From positions 112,596,969 through 112,660,968 of the forward strand of contig CM043951.1 of NCBI GenBank assembly GCA_014529385.2: a DNA stretch of 64,000 nt. Reading direction: 5' to 3'. Below, piece by piece: positions 50,815 through 62,336 of the stretch (positions are counted from its first letter, which is position 1; each line of letters opens with the position of its first letter). The notes below the pieces were generated by a model. That model was not told where the DNA came from and made no database searches. It saw only the letters and a list, made by a program, of their open reading frames with translations. The translations under genes and the position numbers were made by a program. The stretch comes from Adiantum capillus-veneris. Its lineage: Eukaryota; Streptophyta; Polypodiopsida; Polypodiales; Pteridaceae.

Positions 50815-51310
50815 TGTTGATACCATAGTGATTTTGATGGTACCATGATGATGTTTTGTTAGTACTTTGGTCATGGTGATTTTCGTTGATACCATGATGA
50901 TATTTCGTTCATACCATGGTTATTCTCGGTGATACGATGATGTTGTTTCATTGATACCATGGTTATTCTCGATGATACCATGATGTTGTTTCGTTGATAC
51001 TATCATTATTCTCGGTGATACCATGATGTTGCTTCATTGATACCATGGTTATTCTCGGTGATACCATGATGATATTTCCTTGATACCATGGTTATTCTTG
51101 GTGATACCATGATGTCGTTTTGTTGATACCATGGTTATTCTCAGTGATACCATGGTTATTCTCAATGATACCATAATGTTGTTTTGTTGATACCATGGTT
51201 ATTATCGGTGATACCATGATGTTGTTTCGTTGATACAATGATTATTCTCGGTGATATCATGATGCTTTTCGTTGATACCATTTATTTTTATTGATACAAT
51301 GATGATGTTT
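50815..51310 (+). repeat. TRIM4 ~40-bp array with primer-site complement
   Basis: The sense strand repeats 'gttgataccatggttattct' + 'cggtgataccatgatgttgt'. TGATACCATG occurs exactly a dozen times or more. It is the reverse complement of the junction CA|TGGTATCA. Confidence 0.88.
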
Positions 51311-51850
51311 TGTTAATGCTTTGATGATATTGATTGACATTACTACGTTGATAAATGTCATTTTATGTAGTATATACACATGTCATTTGCATCACGTAGT
51401 CATGCATCTTTGGATAATCTACACACTTTGGGGTTCTATTTCTGTTCTCTCTCTTTCTCTCTCAACAAACCCTTCATAAGTATTCTCCCTATCCAAATCT
51501 ATTTCTAGATGGGTAGACACCTAGGAGAGGAAACTAAATATAGCATACAAGGATGAGGAGCATTCCATTACAGTCACAAACATGATCCCCAGGCACTTGC
51601 ACCACTTAAACCCTCCATAAAGATTCTCCGTACCTAGACTTGTTTCTAGTCAAATGGACATCCAAGGGAGGTAGCAAAACATAACAAACAAGTACGCAAG
51701 TGTAGCCATGAGGAGCACTCCATTCCAACAAAAGAAATTATTCCCAGCGACTTTCACCACTTAAACCCTCTGCGAGGCTGCTCCCTACCCAAACGTGTTT
51801 CCATGTGCATAGATGCACAAGGGAGGTAACTATTTGTGGATTTTAGAAAA

Positions 51851-52207
51851 TAAAGGGATCAAAATTACCTATACTAAAGCCAAATGAATACACCTCACAA
51901 TTTTTTTGAGTGAAAGCTTTAGAGAGTCGTAGAAAATGGAGATCATGGAGGAGTGTAAACTATTTAAATAGGCACCTCCAAATATGGCATTCTACGGAGA
52001 AAATGGTCAAGCCTCACGAGCCAGACGAGCTTATAGGAGCACTGGATTCCAGCCAATCATTGTGAATTCGATGTTATTAAGACTCCCATGGAGTGTTAAT
52101 AACATGAATTATCACCACTTTACACTTCATGTGAAGACATGAATGAAATCCTTAGGAGCAACCATTAGGCCAATCTACAATGCAAAGAACTCAAAATAGA
52201 GAATGAT
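51851..52207. other. Unassigned stretch
   Basis: No gene or repeat recognised. It lies between the tandem repeat and a gag fragment. Confidence 0.4.
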
Positions 52208-52432
52208 TTGTACATAGATGCATATAATGTGACAATATTGAAGAAAAAAGGTATTGACCATGTAAGTAGTGATTGCAAAAGTCTGAAGAATGTTTTGATG
52301 AAGGAGTTTGTTTTCTTTAAAGATGGTAGGATTCACTTAAGTGAAATAGGTAAGGCGCTAGGTAAAAATTTGGCAAAAAAGGGGATGAAGAAGCTAGTTG
52401 AGGATATGTTGGAAGGAGCCACTCACTTTTGA
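52208..52432 (+). pseudogene. Ty3 gag fragment around a lost zinc knuckle
   Basis: The frame contains ...IDHVSSDCKSLKNVLMKEFV..., FFKDGRIHLSEIGKAL and ...KKGMKKLVEDM.... These align in order with 29,263-29,544 (H....C.S.K..L, V.FK....LSET, GGMKNLVEDM). The first two Cys of the knuckle are gone, leaving only the His and last Cys. It is an isolated fragment of the element C family on the opposite strand. Confidence 0.65.
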
Positions 52433-54149
52433 TAGATATTTTAGGTTAGATACTTGAAGCTAACTAGATCACATAAAATATTTAAACTTCAGATAGCAAA
52501 AAAACTAGAGAAAGAATAAAATGGATATATGAAAAAAGAGACTAGAATTGATATGTATTCAGATACTAAAGATTATACAAATAGAACTAAATAATGCTAT
52601 GAAAGAGCTCAATGATGATAAGAGAAAATTCTCAATAATTACAAAAGGATAACTCTAGACTCCATAATGACTAGCCCACAAAATGACTAGCTCAATGAGT
52701 CATTGATTGAGCATTGTCCTTCATAGATCACTTCTTGCTCCCCAGGGGATTCACTTATACTTGGGGGGGATGTCATTGCGTGCAACCATATGGGAAAAGC
52801 CCTATATCTTCGGATCTCATAGCACTAACCAAGCACCCTATCTATAAATTTTAAAGAACCCATATACCCCCCTTTCTAAGGTGCTTGTATATTCGACTTG
52901 ACCCCCTTTGTAATCTATATAAGGTTTGTAAAAAATGTGGTTTTTTGAAAATTTGATAGTTTTCTTTGTACATTGACACTAATTTCAAAGTTTTGATAGT
53001 TTCCTTTGTACACTAGCACTCATTTCAAAATATTATTATTTTAAAAAAATGTGATAGCTTTCTTTGTACATTTTTAGAATTTCTGATAGTTCCCTTTGTA
53101 CATTAACACTAATTCCAAAATCTCATGCAATTTGATGGGGAGAGAAAACAAGAGAAAGAGGAAGAGTGATGTTTCCAAAGAGATTCCATGTTTTCTATGT
53201 CTCCTAAATTGCTAAAAGGTCCCCCTCCGGCTAGAAAAACTATTCTCTTTTTTATTAGCTTGTGCATGTTTCTCTTTAGGCTAGCAAAATGTTCTCTATA
53301 GATAAATTTTCAATAATTCTTGAAATCTCATCATTGAAACCAAAATCCACACTAGAGAAACTTCTTTTTTTGGTCAGTCTGTGCCTATTTCTCTCGAGGC
53401 TTGTAGCAAATGTTCTCTATAGATAACATTGCAATAATTTTTGAAATCCCATCATTGCAACAAAAATCCATGCTAGCAAGCAACATTTTTTATAAAGGAG
53501 ACACCTCAATATTCTTCATTCCCAAACTACCATGAAGTAGTGCGACAAGCTGTGGAAACCCATATCATTGTGTGAGTGTTCTCTAGGCTAGGAATCCAAG
53601 GATGACACATCTTTTTAATAGACTGAATCCATTTTTTTTCCTAGGTTAAGAAGCCACATCTTTTTGATAGATTGAATCTGTGTTTTGTTGCCCACACACC
53701 ACCCTAAGAAAACACAGCCTTGGAAACTATAAGTGATGAAAACCCCATGACAAGGATGAAAATATTCCTTGGAAGGATAAAATAAGAGGGTCCTTGAGAG
53801 CCTAGCCATGGGCAAAGCTCATAGCATATCATTTTTTAGAAATTCAAAGAAGAGATGATTGGATGAAATTAGCTGTAGTGCTACTTGAGATTTTAAAAAC
53901 TCACATTTGTATGTTGTATTGTGTGTATAGTCAATCTACATTTCAAATTTATCATATTGTGGTGGCTGCTTCTCAGCGTTGTTGAACATGGGATATTAAA
54001 TGAACCCCATGTGATGGGATTGATGATGCAGAAGCCCAAGCACGTAAATAAAGGTGCACAAAGATGTTCAATGGAGAAGGTAAAAAAGGGCACAAAAAGT
54101 AAACAAGTCTTTGGAGGGTAATCAAAAGGTAGCTTTATAAACATGTGCT
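52433..54149. other. Non-coding stretch with small local repeats
   Basis: At 52,955-53,115 'tttgatagtttcctttgtacattgacactaatt'-like units of ~40 bp occur four times. At 53,215-53,480 a ~120-130-bp unit ('gttctctatagata..att.caataatt.ttgaaatc.catcattg') occurs twice. 'aagccacatctttttgatagattgaatc' repeats near 53,600-53,690. No gene seen. Confidence 0.6.
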
Positions 54150-54159
54150 CACATGGGTT

Positions 54160-54360
54160 CCACCCCCGTGGTTAGCTCACCAAGCTCCCAAAGCCGAGAT
54201 GTCGGGTTCAAATCTCATACCCCTGTCGTGCATTGACTTCCTTTTGCACCCTTTTCTTGACCCAAGATTTCTGCATTTCACCCTCCACTATGGATCCCAC
54301 CCTCAGGACATGCTCAATTAGTTCCACTCAAGAGTGCACAAGCTTCAGCGTGGATGAAAA

Positions 54361-54364
<4 letters not shown>
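54160..54364 (+). mobile_element. tRNA-derived SINE-like head or tRNA relic
   Basis: GTTCAAATC at 54,206-54,214 matches the pol III B box consensus GWTCRANNC. An A-box-like TGGTTAGCTCACC lies about 35 bases upstream, the spacing of a tRNA gene. The 'tRNA' does not close its acceptor stem, and unrelated sequence continues into the (CT)n run. A tRNA-derived SINE with a CT-rich tail is the best reading; an isolated tRNA pseudogene is the alternative. Confidence 0.45.

Positions 54365-54452
<88 letters not shown>
54364..54452. repeat. (CT)n microsatellite, ~44 units
   Basis: An uninterrupted CT run. It directly follows the tRNA-like unit and heads the first copy of a tandem duplication. Confidence 0.97.
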
Positions 54453-54454
<2 letters not shown>

Positions 54455-54970
54455 TCAAGCCTCCCTCTCTCAGTCTTGAGTCTTGAATCTTAGAGTCTCA
54501 ACTCAAATAGAAGCTGCAATTGTAGTGTCGAAAAGTCTTTCCACTTGCCTTTCCATAAAAAAAATCAATCTAGTATTGATAAGTTTGTAAGCTCCACACC
54601 ACTAAAACCCCTATTAATTCCTTGAGTACTTCTAGATATTGGAATTCGGATTCGCCAACAATCCATCCCAAATGTGTTGATAGATCTTAGATTCTCTCTG
54701 CTCTCTCTCTCTCTCTCTCTCAGGGTCTGCTCAAGCCTCCCTCTCTCAGTCTTGAGTCTCGAATCTTAGAGTCTCAGTTTAAATAGAAGCTGCAATTGTA
54801 GTGTTGAGAAGTTTTTCCACTTGCCTCTTCATAAAAAACTTCAATCTAGTATTGATAAGTTTACAAGCTACACACCACTAAATCCACATTAAATCCTTTA
54901 GTACTTCTAGATATTGGAATTTGGATTCAAAAACCATCCATCCCAAATGCAGCAATAGATCTCGGATTCC
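54453..54970. repeat. ~270-bp tandem duplication, each copy headed by (CT)n
   Basis: Copies at 54,453-54,700 and 54,726-54,970 share 'gctcaagcctccctctctca', 'aatagaagctgcaattgtag', 'caatctagtattgataagtt' and 'agtacttctagatattggaa'. A second (CT)n lies between them at about 54,702-54,721. Confidence 0.9.
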
Positions 54971-55418
54971 ATATATGAACATACATACACACACACACAC
55001 ACAAACATTCATTTCTAAATTCCCTTTTACCATGAATTTAAGTCTATGGTCACGGGAGGCTTAGCTCTATCAGATATTTGAACAAATACGTAAACCTCAT
55101 TCTCGGTCACACCCTTTGTAACTATGAAGACCATATTAGGTATTTTGGTAAAAATCTCACATTATGGGAATCTCCAAATCGACCGAATTCATGTAATTTG
55201 GGAATTTTCCACTTAAAGTGGGAAAAATTGAGGTGTGTGGCTAGTAAATAAAGTGAAAATCTCATAGGATTGTGGTGTTGATAAACACCAAAAGTCAAGA
55301 GGATGTACAACACATGGATTTGAATAATAACTATAAATTACATAAAACAAAGGAAGATACAAAAAAGATTTTGTTTACAAATTGACTAGTATAGTCACAA
55401 TAGAAGCTCCACATAATT
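54971..55418. other. 3' flank of the large ORF
   Basis: A short (CA)n lies at 54,990-55,003. A 63-codon minus frame at 55,122-55,313 has no motif. I see no terminal inverted repeat. Confidence 0.4.
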
Positions 55419-58400
55419 CTACTCCACATTTGATACCATATCTGAACTTTGATCCAAGTGTGGCTGATGTGCACGAGTGAGGCCTTCTTTGGCTTTTAGA
55501 GCATGTCTTTCTGGAATCTTTATTCTAGAAAATGGTCCTTCTTTGTTGGGTCTCCAGGACCAAACAATTGCATCTATAGTTTCCCACACTTGTGGGTCCT
55601 TATAGTTGACAGCCCAATAACCCTTCCAACAATTACTGTAAGCTTGAGTATCTGTCATCCCACTTTTTCTCGCGCAAGGTGCCCAATATTGAATCAAGAG
55701 TTTTCTGTAGTTTGGTGATGTAGGCTCATTATCAATGTCAGATAAAGCCATTGCAAGCCACACTGGATAGATTTCTGTGTCACTCGGAACAAGCATAAGA
55801 AAGTCACCTTGGTGCACATCAGACATAGGGTCAAACTCTTCCCTTGGCCTATCTCGTTGAGGCCCACAAAAATGATCATTCAACTCTTCAAGGCCTAGGA
55901 ATCTTTCTGCTCCTTGTTGCAAATTCATTGTAGTGCTTTGTAGATGAGAATATTCTTGAGTTTTTGGCCTAAACATTTCATACAAGACTCCCTCTGATAT
56001 GATTGCTTTTCCAATCTCTTCAATTACCTTACTCCAATAATCTATCACGGGTCTATAATATCGCGGAATACTTGAACCATTCCCTAAATTTTTCCAAAAT
56101 TTTATATAGTTCTTTAGCCCCAAAATGACTTCTTCGTGGGCCTTGACATACTCCGCCATTTGTACTAGAGGTGGATCTCCATGTGGTAACATTGGCTTGC
56201 CTTCTGTGTCTGTTTTCCAAAGGCGAATACTTCCACTCCAACTTGATACACCTACATGTGCCTTATATTGCATCATTGGTGTCTCATCTTGCATAAAGAA
56301 CCTGAACTGAAGCGGTTTGGAATGTCCAACAAGTATGTCTTGTCCATCACAAAGATAGCCATCACAATATTGCTTGAAATCAGGGATCTTTGTGAGAAAA
56401 AATGGAGCTGGAGATGAAGATGAGCTGTTTCGTAATGTATCCATCAAATGTGGCAAAGTATAGGTTTGTGTAACTCTCAACTTCTCTGAAAACCTACTAA
56501 ACATGGCGTCTATGTCCTCATGTGTATGCCCAACCATTAAAAATCCCAGCTGGATGGTTTTGAAAACACCCCTTGCAACAAGCATTGACAAATAGGCAAA
56601 TAAGTATCGATTTTTGTTTTCCCCTGCACAATTATCCAATTGTAGCAACAAGTTCTCTGGCAATCTGCGAAATGTTGACCCCAATTCCTCTTCTGCAATT
56701 TCTGACGACTGCACAATGGGCTCTTTTCCATCACTCAAGTTATGGTAGTCCAAAGCATCCCTTGAGTTCAAAGCATGTAGTAGTGAAATATTGCTCCTTG
56801 GAAGTCCATTTGTTACTAGATCACCAAGAGGATGCTTATCTATCCTCTCGAGGTTATGTAAACAATTAGCAATTGAGCCAATTGTAAGATTTGGATCAGC
56901 TGGCCACAAACCATTCAAGACAAAGTGTCCGTAATGACCTTCTCCATGTCCATGAGTGATCATGCCAATCAATGCCACCTGTAGATTATATCCTGAATCC
57001 ACACCCTTGGGAACAATGCGTAATCTAGGAATGGCAGTCTTCTTTTGATCCATCTTATCATGGATTATGCATACATATTTTTGTGGTTGAGTTTCTGAAT
57101 ACGTGCGCCATGCATAATATAGGCTTCTGCAACTCTTTTGTTGTGCCATGTGAACTTCTCTCTCCCTCAAGAGAAGAGCTCTCTCTTCAAGAGAAGGTTT
57201 AGCTTCTAACCTTGCCTTGATTGAGCTACAAATATTGCACTTAGAGAACTCACTCGTCTTTGTTAAAGTGACATGTGGGTACTCTTTGTTCCAAATTCTA
57301 CCAAAAGAAGATTGGGATAGCTTCTTCTCATAGCCCATTTGGTCAAGTGTCGTGTTGATTTCACATAAAATATCCACTTGTTTGTATGTTGATGGAATCA
57401 CCAATTGAGTCTCTCTTGAGCCATCTAGCAGTGTTCTACTTCTATGTGGCATTTTCTCAGAGTTATTTTCCACAAACTCGTTTAGTAGTGCTCTTGCTAA
57501 ACTAGTATGTTGAAGTCCCCTTCTCAATGTACATGTGTTCCCATGTACATATTGGTGCACACCATTTTCAAAGTTCTCCTTGTATCGATAAAATGATGTC
57601 TTTGGTATTCCATGTAGCTCATACCATGCTCTACAACAAACAATAGAGCCATTTAGCCTGAATTGGTATCGTGACTTCTCATCTTTCTGATAACATATAG
57701 AAAGAACATCATAAACATAATTAGTGCGTGATTTTTGAGACTCTCCCCAAAATTGTTGTCGTAACCTTGTCACCATATCACGATCTGCAAATTGGCAGCA
57801 TTTTTGTGCACAACAATCAATGCATGATACCCTTTGAATTGATTTGTTTGAAAGGTAAAAAGTCGAAGCTGGTGCTGCTTTTGATTTTTGAGTCCTGTTC
57901 ATGAAAGTGTATCGTCTCTTCCTTGACAACTGGACAACATTACTCCCATCAAGTTTTTTTCCAACATTGCCATCGTTGGATACATCCTCATATGTAGCAT
58001 GCATGCCATCAACAGGAACAAAGCGTTGTAATGGGCTCCCATTCAACATTGTTGTCTGCTTGATGGGCCACTTTAGCAAAGTGATGCTACCCACTTCAAC
58101 CACATCATGAATGCTTGCATTTTCTCTTTCAATACCCACACCCACACAATCAGGACCAAGTTCCTGAAAGTTGACATAATCATGTGGAAATACATATAAG
58201 ATGGTCCCTTCATTCATGGTTTGCATCATTGTGTCATCTTTTAAAAGGACCCTCTGATTTCTCCAAGACTCTCGAATCATTGCTTCAAATTCTGGGCTTG
58301 TCATAGGTATTGCATCTGTAACTAGAGGATCAGAATGATCATGTTCTTCATCACCATTGTAGCTTTCGTGTGGATCAATTAAGTTCCCATTTAATACAAA

Positions 58401-58646
58401 AGATTGCAAAAGAAGCTTTGACCATCGAACAGCACTCCATAATGAGCCTTGGAGAGATGAAGTATCCATTGTAGGAAAAGGTAGGACCACATCCTTCAAG
58501 CATTCCTCCACTAGTATGGAGACATTTCCCAACCCTATCTTTGTACCACCACAAGTGGAATCTGGATCTGTTCTACACACACAACCAATACCAACGATTT
58601 CATTGTCAAGTATCATATGTACTTTCTCCCCAGATTCAAAGTCCAT
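55419..58646 (-). CDS. Large transposase-like protein (DUF7869 type), 1,075 aa
   Basis: This is the only long intact frame in the window. Residues ~10-80 (GIGCVCRTDPDSTCGG...LPFP...RWSKLLL) and perhaps ~140-200 resemble the DUF8039-like domain of plant transposon proteins. Cys-rich motifs follow (CIDCCAQKCC, 275-284; CNIC, 470-473), probably metal-binding. Then come HDKMD (529-533), LDNCAGENKN (670-679) and GHTHEDID (706-713). These acidic motifs are spaced like an RNase H-fold DDE transposase core and match the DUF7869 family as I know it. A C-terminal part (~960-1,050) rich in Trp and Tyr may be a chromatin-reader-like domain. The minus strand reads ttttacttacagG just before ATG, a good splice acceptor, so upstream exons are likely and the true start may lie beyond 58,647. 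Enzyme activity is unproven. Confidence 0.8.
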   Translation of the reverse strand: MDFESGEKVHMILDNEIVGIGCVCRTDPDSTCGGTKIGLGNVSILVEECLKDVVLPFPTMDTSSLQGSLWSAVRWSKLLLQSFVLNGNLIDPHESYNGDEEHDHSDPLVTDAIPMTSPEFEAMIRESWRNQRVLLKDDTMMQTMNEGTILYVFPHDYVNFQELGPDCVGVGIERENASIHDVVEVGSITLLKWPIKQTTMLNGSPLQRFVPVDGMHATYEDVSNDGNVGKKLDGSNVVQLSRKRRYTFMNRTQKSKAAPASTFYLSNKSIQRVSCIDCCAQKCCQFADRDMVTRLRQQFWGESQKSRTNYVYDVLSICYQKDEKSRYQFRLNGSIVCCRAWYELHGIPKTSFYRYKENFENGVHQYVHGNTCTLRRGLQHTSLARALLNEFVENNSEKMPHRSRTLLDGSRETQLVIPSTYKQVDILCEINTTLDQMGYEKKLSQSSFGRIWNKEYPHVTLTKTSEFSKCNICSSIKARLEAKPSLEERALLLREREVHMAQQKSCRSLYYAWRTYSETQPQKYVCIIHDKMDQKKTAIPRLRIVPKGVDSGYNLQVALIGMITHGHGEGHYGHFVLNGLWPADPNLTIGSIANCLHNLERIDKHPLGDLVTNGLPRSNISLLHALNSRDALDYHNLSDGKEPIVQSSEIAEEELGSTFRRLPENLLLQLDNCAGENKNRYLFAYLSMLVARGVFKTIQLGFLMVGHTHEDIDAMFSRFSEKLRVTQTYTLPHLMDTLRNSSSSSPAPFFLTKIPDFKQYCDGYLCDGQDILVGHSKPLQFRFFMQDETPMMQYKAHVGVSSWSGSIRLWKTDTEGKPMLPHGDPPLVQMAEYVKAHEEVILGLKNYIKFWKNLGNGSSIPRYYRPVIDYWSKVIEEIGKAIISEGVLYEMFRPKTQEYSHLQSTTMNLQQGAERFLGLEELNDHFCGPQRDRPREEFDPMSDVHQGDFLMLVPSDTEIYPVWLAMALSDIDNEPTSPNYRKLLIQYWAPCARKSGMTDTQAYSNCWKGYWAVNYKDPQVWETIDAIVWSWRPNKEGPFSRIKIPERHALKAKEGLTRAHQPHLDQSSDMVSNVE

Positions 58647-58660
58647 CCTGTAAGTAAAAA
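58647..58660 (-). promoter_or_regulatory. Probable 3' splice site before the large ORF
   Basis: The minus strand reads TTTTTACTTACAG|G, then ATG. The pyrimidine run and CAG|G fit a plant acceptor. It suggests the ORF is the last, long exon of a spliced gene. Confidence 0.55.
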
Positions 58661-58741
58661 GATTACATTGTTAAATCCATAGTTATAGAAAAATACTCTT
58701 CAAACCAAAAATCATGCTACAACATGAAAAAGGTTTGCATA

Positions 58742-61070
58742 GGTTGGACAAGTGGTGAACCTTGAGACCAAATCCTCCTTGCTATATTAATGGAAGCAAG
58801 GTTGGACAAGTGGTGGACCTTGAAACCAAAGCCTCTTTGCTATATGAGAGCATAGGTTGGACAAGTGGTGGACCTAGTTGTAATACCCACTGCCACCTAT
58901 CAACTACTATAGGACTATGCTTTCCAATGTCCAAGTATCCCTTGAGTCTTTCAAGGTTGAACACGTGGTGGACCTTGAAACAAAAATCCCCTTTCTATAT
59001 CAGAGCATAGCTTGGACAAGTGGTGGACCTAGTTATAATGCCCAATATCCAAGGTGAAATACCTTAGGACTTTGCTACCTTGCTTGCCAATGTTTACGTA
59101 GCCCCTCATTTCTTTAATGGAAGTAAGGTTGGACAAGTGGTGGACCTTGAAACCAAAGCCTCTTTGCTATATAAGAGCATAGGTTGGACCTAGTTTTAAT
59201 ACCCACTGCCACCTATCAACTACTATAAGACTATGCTTTCCAATGTCCAAGTATCCCTTGAGTCTTTCAAGGTTGAACACGTGGTGGACCTTGAAACAAA
59301 AATCCCCTTTCTATATTAGAAAGGTTGAACACATGGTGGACCTTTAAACGAAAATCCCCTTTCTTTATCAGAGCATAGCTTGGACAAGTGGTGGACCTAG
59401 TTATAATGCCCAATATCCAAGGTGAAACACCTTAGAACCTTGCTACCTTGCTTGCCAATGTTTACGTAGCCCCTCATTTCTTTAATGGAAGCAAGGTTGG
59501 ACAAGTGGTGGACCTTGAAAGCAAAGCCTCTTTGCGATATGAGAGCATAGGTTGGACCTAGTTGTAATACCCACTGCCACCTATCAACTACTATAGGACT
59601 ATGCTTTCCAATGTCCAAGTATCCCTTGAGTCTTGCAAGGTTGAACACGTGGTGGACCTTGAAACCAAAATCCCCTTTCTATATTAGAAAGGTTGAACAC
59701 ATGGTGGACCTTTAAACGAAAATCCCCTTTCTTTATCAGAGCATAGCTTGGACAAGTGGTGGACCTAGTTATAATGCCCAATATCCAAGGTGAAACACCT
59801 TAGAACCTTGCTACCTTGCTTGCCAATGTTTACGTAGCCCCTCATTTCTTTAATGGAAGCAAGGTTGGACAAGTGGTGGACCTTGAAAGCAAAGCCTCTT
59901 TGCGATATGAGAGCATAGGTTGGACCTAGTTGTAATACCCACTGCCACCTATCAACTACTATAGGACTATGCTTTCCAATGTACAAGTATCCCTTGAGTC
60001 TTGCAAGGTTGAACACGTGGTGGACCTTGAAACCAAAATCCCCTTTCTATATTAGAAAGGTTGAACACATGGTGGACCTTTAAACGAAAATCCCCTTTCT
60101 TTATCAGAGCATAGCTTGGACAAGTGGTGGACCTAGTTATAATGCCCAATATCCAAGGTGAAACACCTTAGAACCTTGCTACCTTGCTTGCCAATGTTTA
60201 CGTAGCCCCTCATTTCTTTAATGGAAGCAAGGTTGGACAAGTGGTGGACCTTGAAAGAAAAGCCTCTTTGCGATATGAGAGCATAGGTTGGACCTAGTTG
60301 TAATACCCACTGCCACCTATCAACTACTATAGGACTATGCTTTCCAATGTCCAAGTATCCCTTGAGTCTTGCAAGGTTGAACACGTGGTGGACCTTGAAA
60401 CCAAAATCCCCTTTCCATATCAGAGCATAGCTTGGACAAGTGGTGGACCTAGTTATAAAGCCCCTCCTTTCTTTAATGGAAGAAAGGTTGGAAAAGTGGT
60501 GAATCTTGAAACCCAAACCCTTTGGCTATATATAGAGGATATCTTGGACAAGTGGTGGGCTTAGTTGTAGTATCCAATGTCCAAGGTCCAAGGTGAACTA
60601 TGTAAAGACCTTACTTCCAAAAACAGAGTCGTACAAGTGGTTCTCCTTGAAACCAAAACCTCCTTAGTGTATTAGAACATAGCTTGGAGAAGTGGTGGAC
60701 TTAGTTGTAATGGTGAATGTCCAAAGCAAACTATTATAGGACCTTGCTTCCCAAATCAAGTTTGGACAAGTGGTGGATCTTGAAACCAAAACCCCCTTAC
60801 TCTATTAGAGCATAGCTTAGATAAGTGGTGGACCTAGCTGCCATGGAAAATGTTCAATCTGAACTGCTGCAAGACCTTGCTATTAAATGTCTAAGTAGAG
60901 CTAGCTTCTTTAATGGAATCAAGGTTGGGAAAGTGGTGCATCTTGAAACCAAAAGCCCTTTATTGTATTAGAGCATAGCTTGGACAAGTGAGGGACCTAG
61001 TTTTAATGTGTGATGTCCAAAGAAAAGTATTACAAGACCTTGCTTTCCAATATTTGAATTGGTCAAGTGG
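58742..61070. repeat. Satellite built on TTGGACAAGTGGTGGACCT
   Basis: The 19-nt core recurs every 55-120 bases, followed alternately by 'TGAAACCAAA' or 'AGTTRTAATG'. Intervening words ('gctatatgagagcatag', 'ccctttctatat', 'actatgctttccaatgtcca') also repeat. Between about 59,030 and 60,500 a higher-order unit of exactly 368 bp is seen ('ttataatgcccaatatccaa' near 59,400, 59,768 and 60,136). After 60,560 copies are more diverged. Open frames in this array (for example 59,397-59,648) are repeat readings. Confidence 0.92.
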
Positions 61071-62330
61071 TTAAAACTAAGTATAAAACTTTGACCATTT
61101 TCTTCTCGAATTGCCAAAAAGCTAGTTTTAGACACCCCTAAATGAAAATGGTTTAGGGTGGCCTTAAACAATGTTTTTTCAAAGACTTGAACAAAAGGGT
61201 TGTTGAAGAGTAATGACAATTTATTGTGGCTTGAAGTGCCTGAGTATGTGAAAACAAGCCTAGGTTTTCCACGAGGCAAAAGGTGACATAATAAGAACAT
61301 TGGAAAGTTAGGATTGACCATGTGGCCTAAACTTTGGCAAGTGAAGTGGTGGCCAAGTTTTGTGGCACAGTGTGCACTTGGTCCTATATGTGTTGACCAC
61401 TTGGCTAAATCTAGGACCATAAGGCCAAACCTTTGGCACCTTAAATATAGTATGGGACATAATCTAGAACTGCTATAGTAAATTAGTAGTATAGCTAATA
61501 TGTTAATATTTGTATTATATTTAAGTATATGCTAATATAATTTATGTTCAAAATTTCACTAATGAAGAATGTTCCCATTTAGCACTCCAGATGCGGGGTC
61601 TTAGGGCAATGCCACAATGGGGTGACAAGGCAGCGCTTCCACGTGAGGTTTGGGGGTAGCGCTCTTGATGGGGATGTGGAATATAGCGCTCTCGATGGCG
61701 GGGCTTGGGAGGTTGATTTTGGGATATTGTTCTGAGCGGGGTCCGGGGCAGCGCCCCGGGCGGGGTCATATTTTCATATAGAGTTATGCATGTTTTTCAT
61801 ATTTTCAACCATGATTTCTTTAATTTTGGCCGTGTGAATTGGTTAATTTTTTATATTGCTTTTGTTTTTTTTAATCCTATGATAAAACATGGACTTGTAG
61901 CATACGTGGCATTCTAATAAACCCTATCAAGATTAGGCACACAGAGAGCGCACGAGAAACGCACACAGAGAAAGCAGGCGAGCAGCAAAAACACAGAAAG
62001 CGCACACGGATCGCACACAGTTGGAGTATACGCGCGCATAGAGGAGCAATCTCGGCATCGTACACAACACACAGGTGGAGTGCACAGGATTGAAAGTTCG
62101 CGCACAAGACAAAGAAACAGCAGCGTACACAACGCTTTCCAGAAGGGCAGGATCGGGCAGTCTTCTCAGGAGACATTGCACACCTCACGAATAGAGAAAA
62201 AACAGGTATTTCTCTCTCTCTCACTCTCTGTCTTTCTCCATATAGAGAAGATGGTTCTCTGTAACTCTTCTTGCACACACACTCTCTCGTCAAAAGACAG
62301 AGATACATAGTTTAAACGTATCCCCGCACA
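61071..62330. other. Unassigned stretch with a GC-rich island
   Basis: 61,595-61,770 is GC-rich with repeated 'gcagcgc', 'tagcgctct' and 'gcggggtc' words ('ggggcagcgccccgggcggg' at 61,742-61,761). That type of sequence is often seen at the edges of plant transposons, but I cannot name one. Minus frames at 60,968-61,420 and 61,877-62,308 lack recognisable motifs. Confidence 0.45.
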
Positions 62331-62336
62331 CATACA

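Larger units (their letters stand above)
49389..51467 (+). mobile_element. TRIM4: compact LTR element, 3' end truncated (2,079 bp)
   Basis: The 5' LTR is 49,389-49,529 (141 bp), followed by the primer site TGGTATCAGAGC (49,530-49,541). The interior repeats the TRIM1/2 plan in sense orientation: a ~170-bp array (49,545-50,435), then a ~40-bp array (50,815-51,310). Just after 'catgcatctttgga' it jumps into the last ~50 bp of an LTR (about 51,417-51,467). The end of the interior, the polypurine tract and most of the 3' LTR are deleted. Flanks (accta / aaccc) show no clear duplication. The surrounding tandem repeat shows the empty-site sequence. Confidence 0.88.
49137..51850. repeat. ~145-160-bp tandem repeat, split by TRIM4
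   Basis: About four and a half units (49,137-49,388 and 51,468-51,850) share 'gatgaggagcactccattcc', 'cttgcaccac.taaaccct' and 'aagggaggtaac'. TRIM4 sits inside the second unit, between 'caccaccta' and 'aacccttcat'. Confidence 0.8.

Noticed and set aside
59397-60516. Repeated 60-127-codon minus-strand frames
   Set aside because: They recur at the 368-bp satellite period and change frame from unit to unit.
58742-61070. CRISPR-like array of a short repeat with spacers
   Set aside because: The spacers are themselves repeated, unit lengths vary, and the surroundings are a plant nuclear repeat region.
60968-61420. 150-codon minus-strand frame
   Set aside because: It begins in unassigned sequence and ends in the diverged satellite. 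No recognisable domain.
61877-62308. 143-codon Cys-rich minus-strand frame
   Set aside because: Three overlapping frames are open over the same bases, and the composition follows CA/GA-rich DNA. No cysteine spacing fits a known fold.
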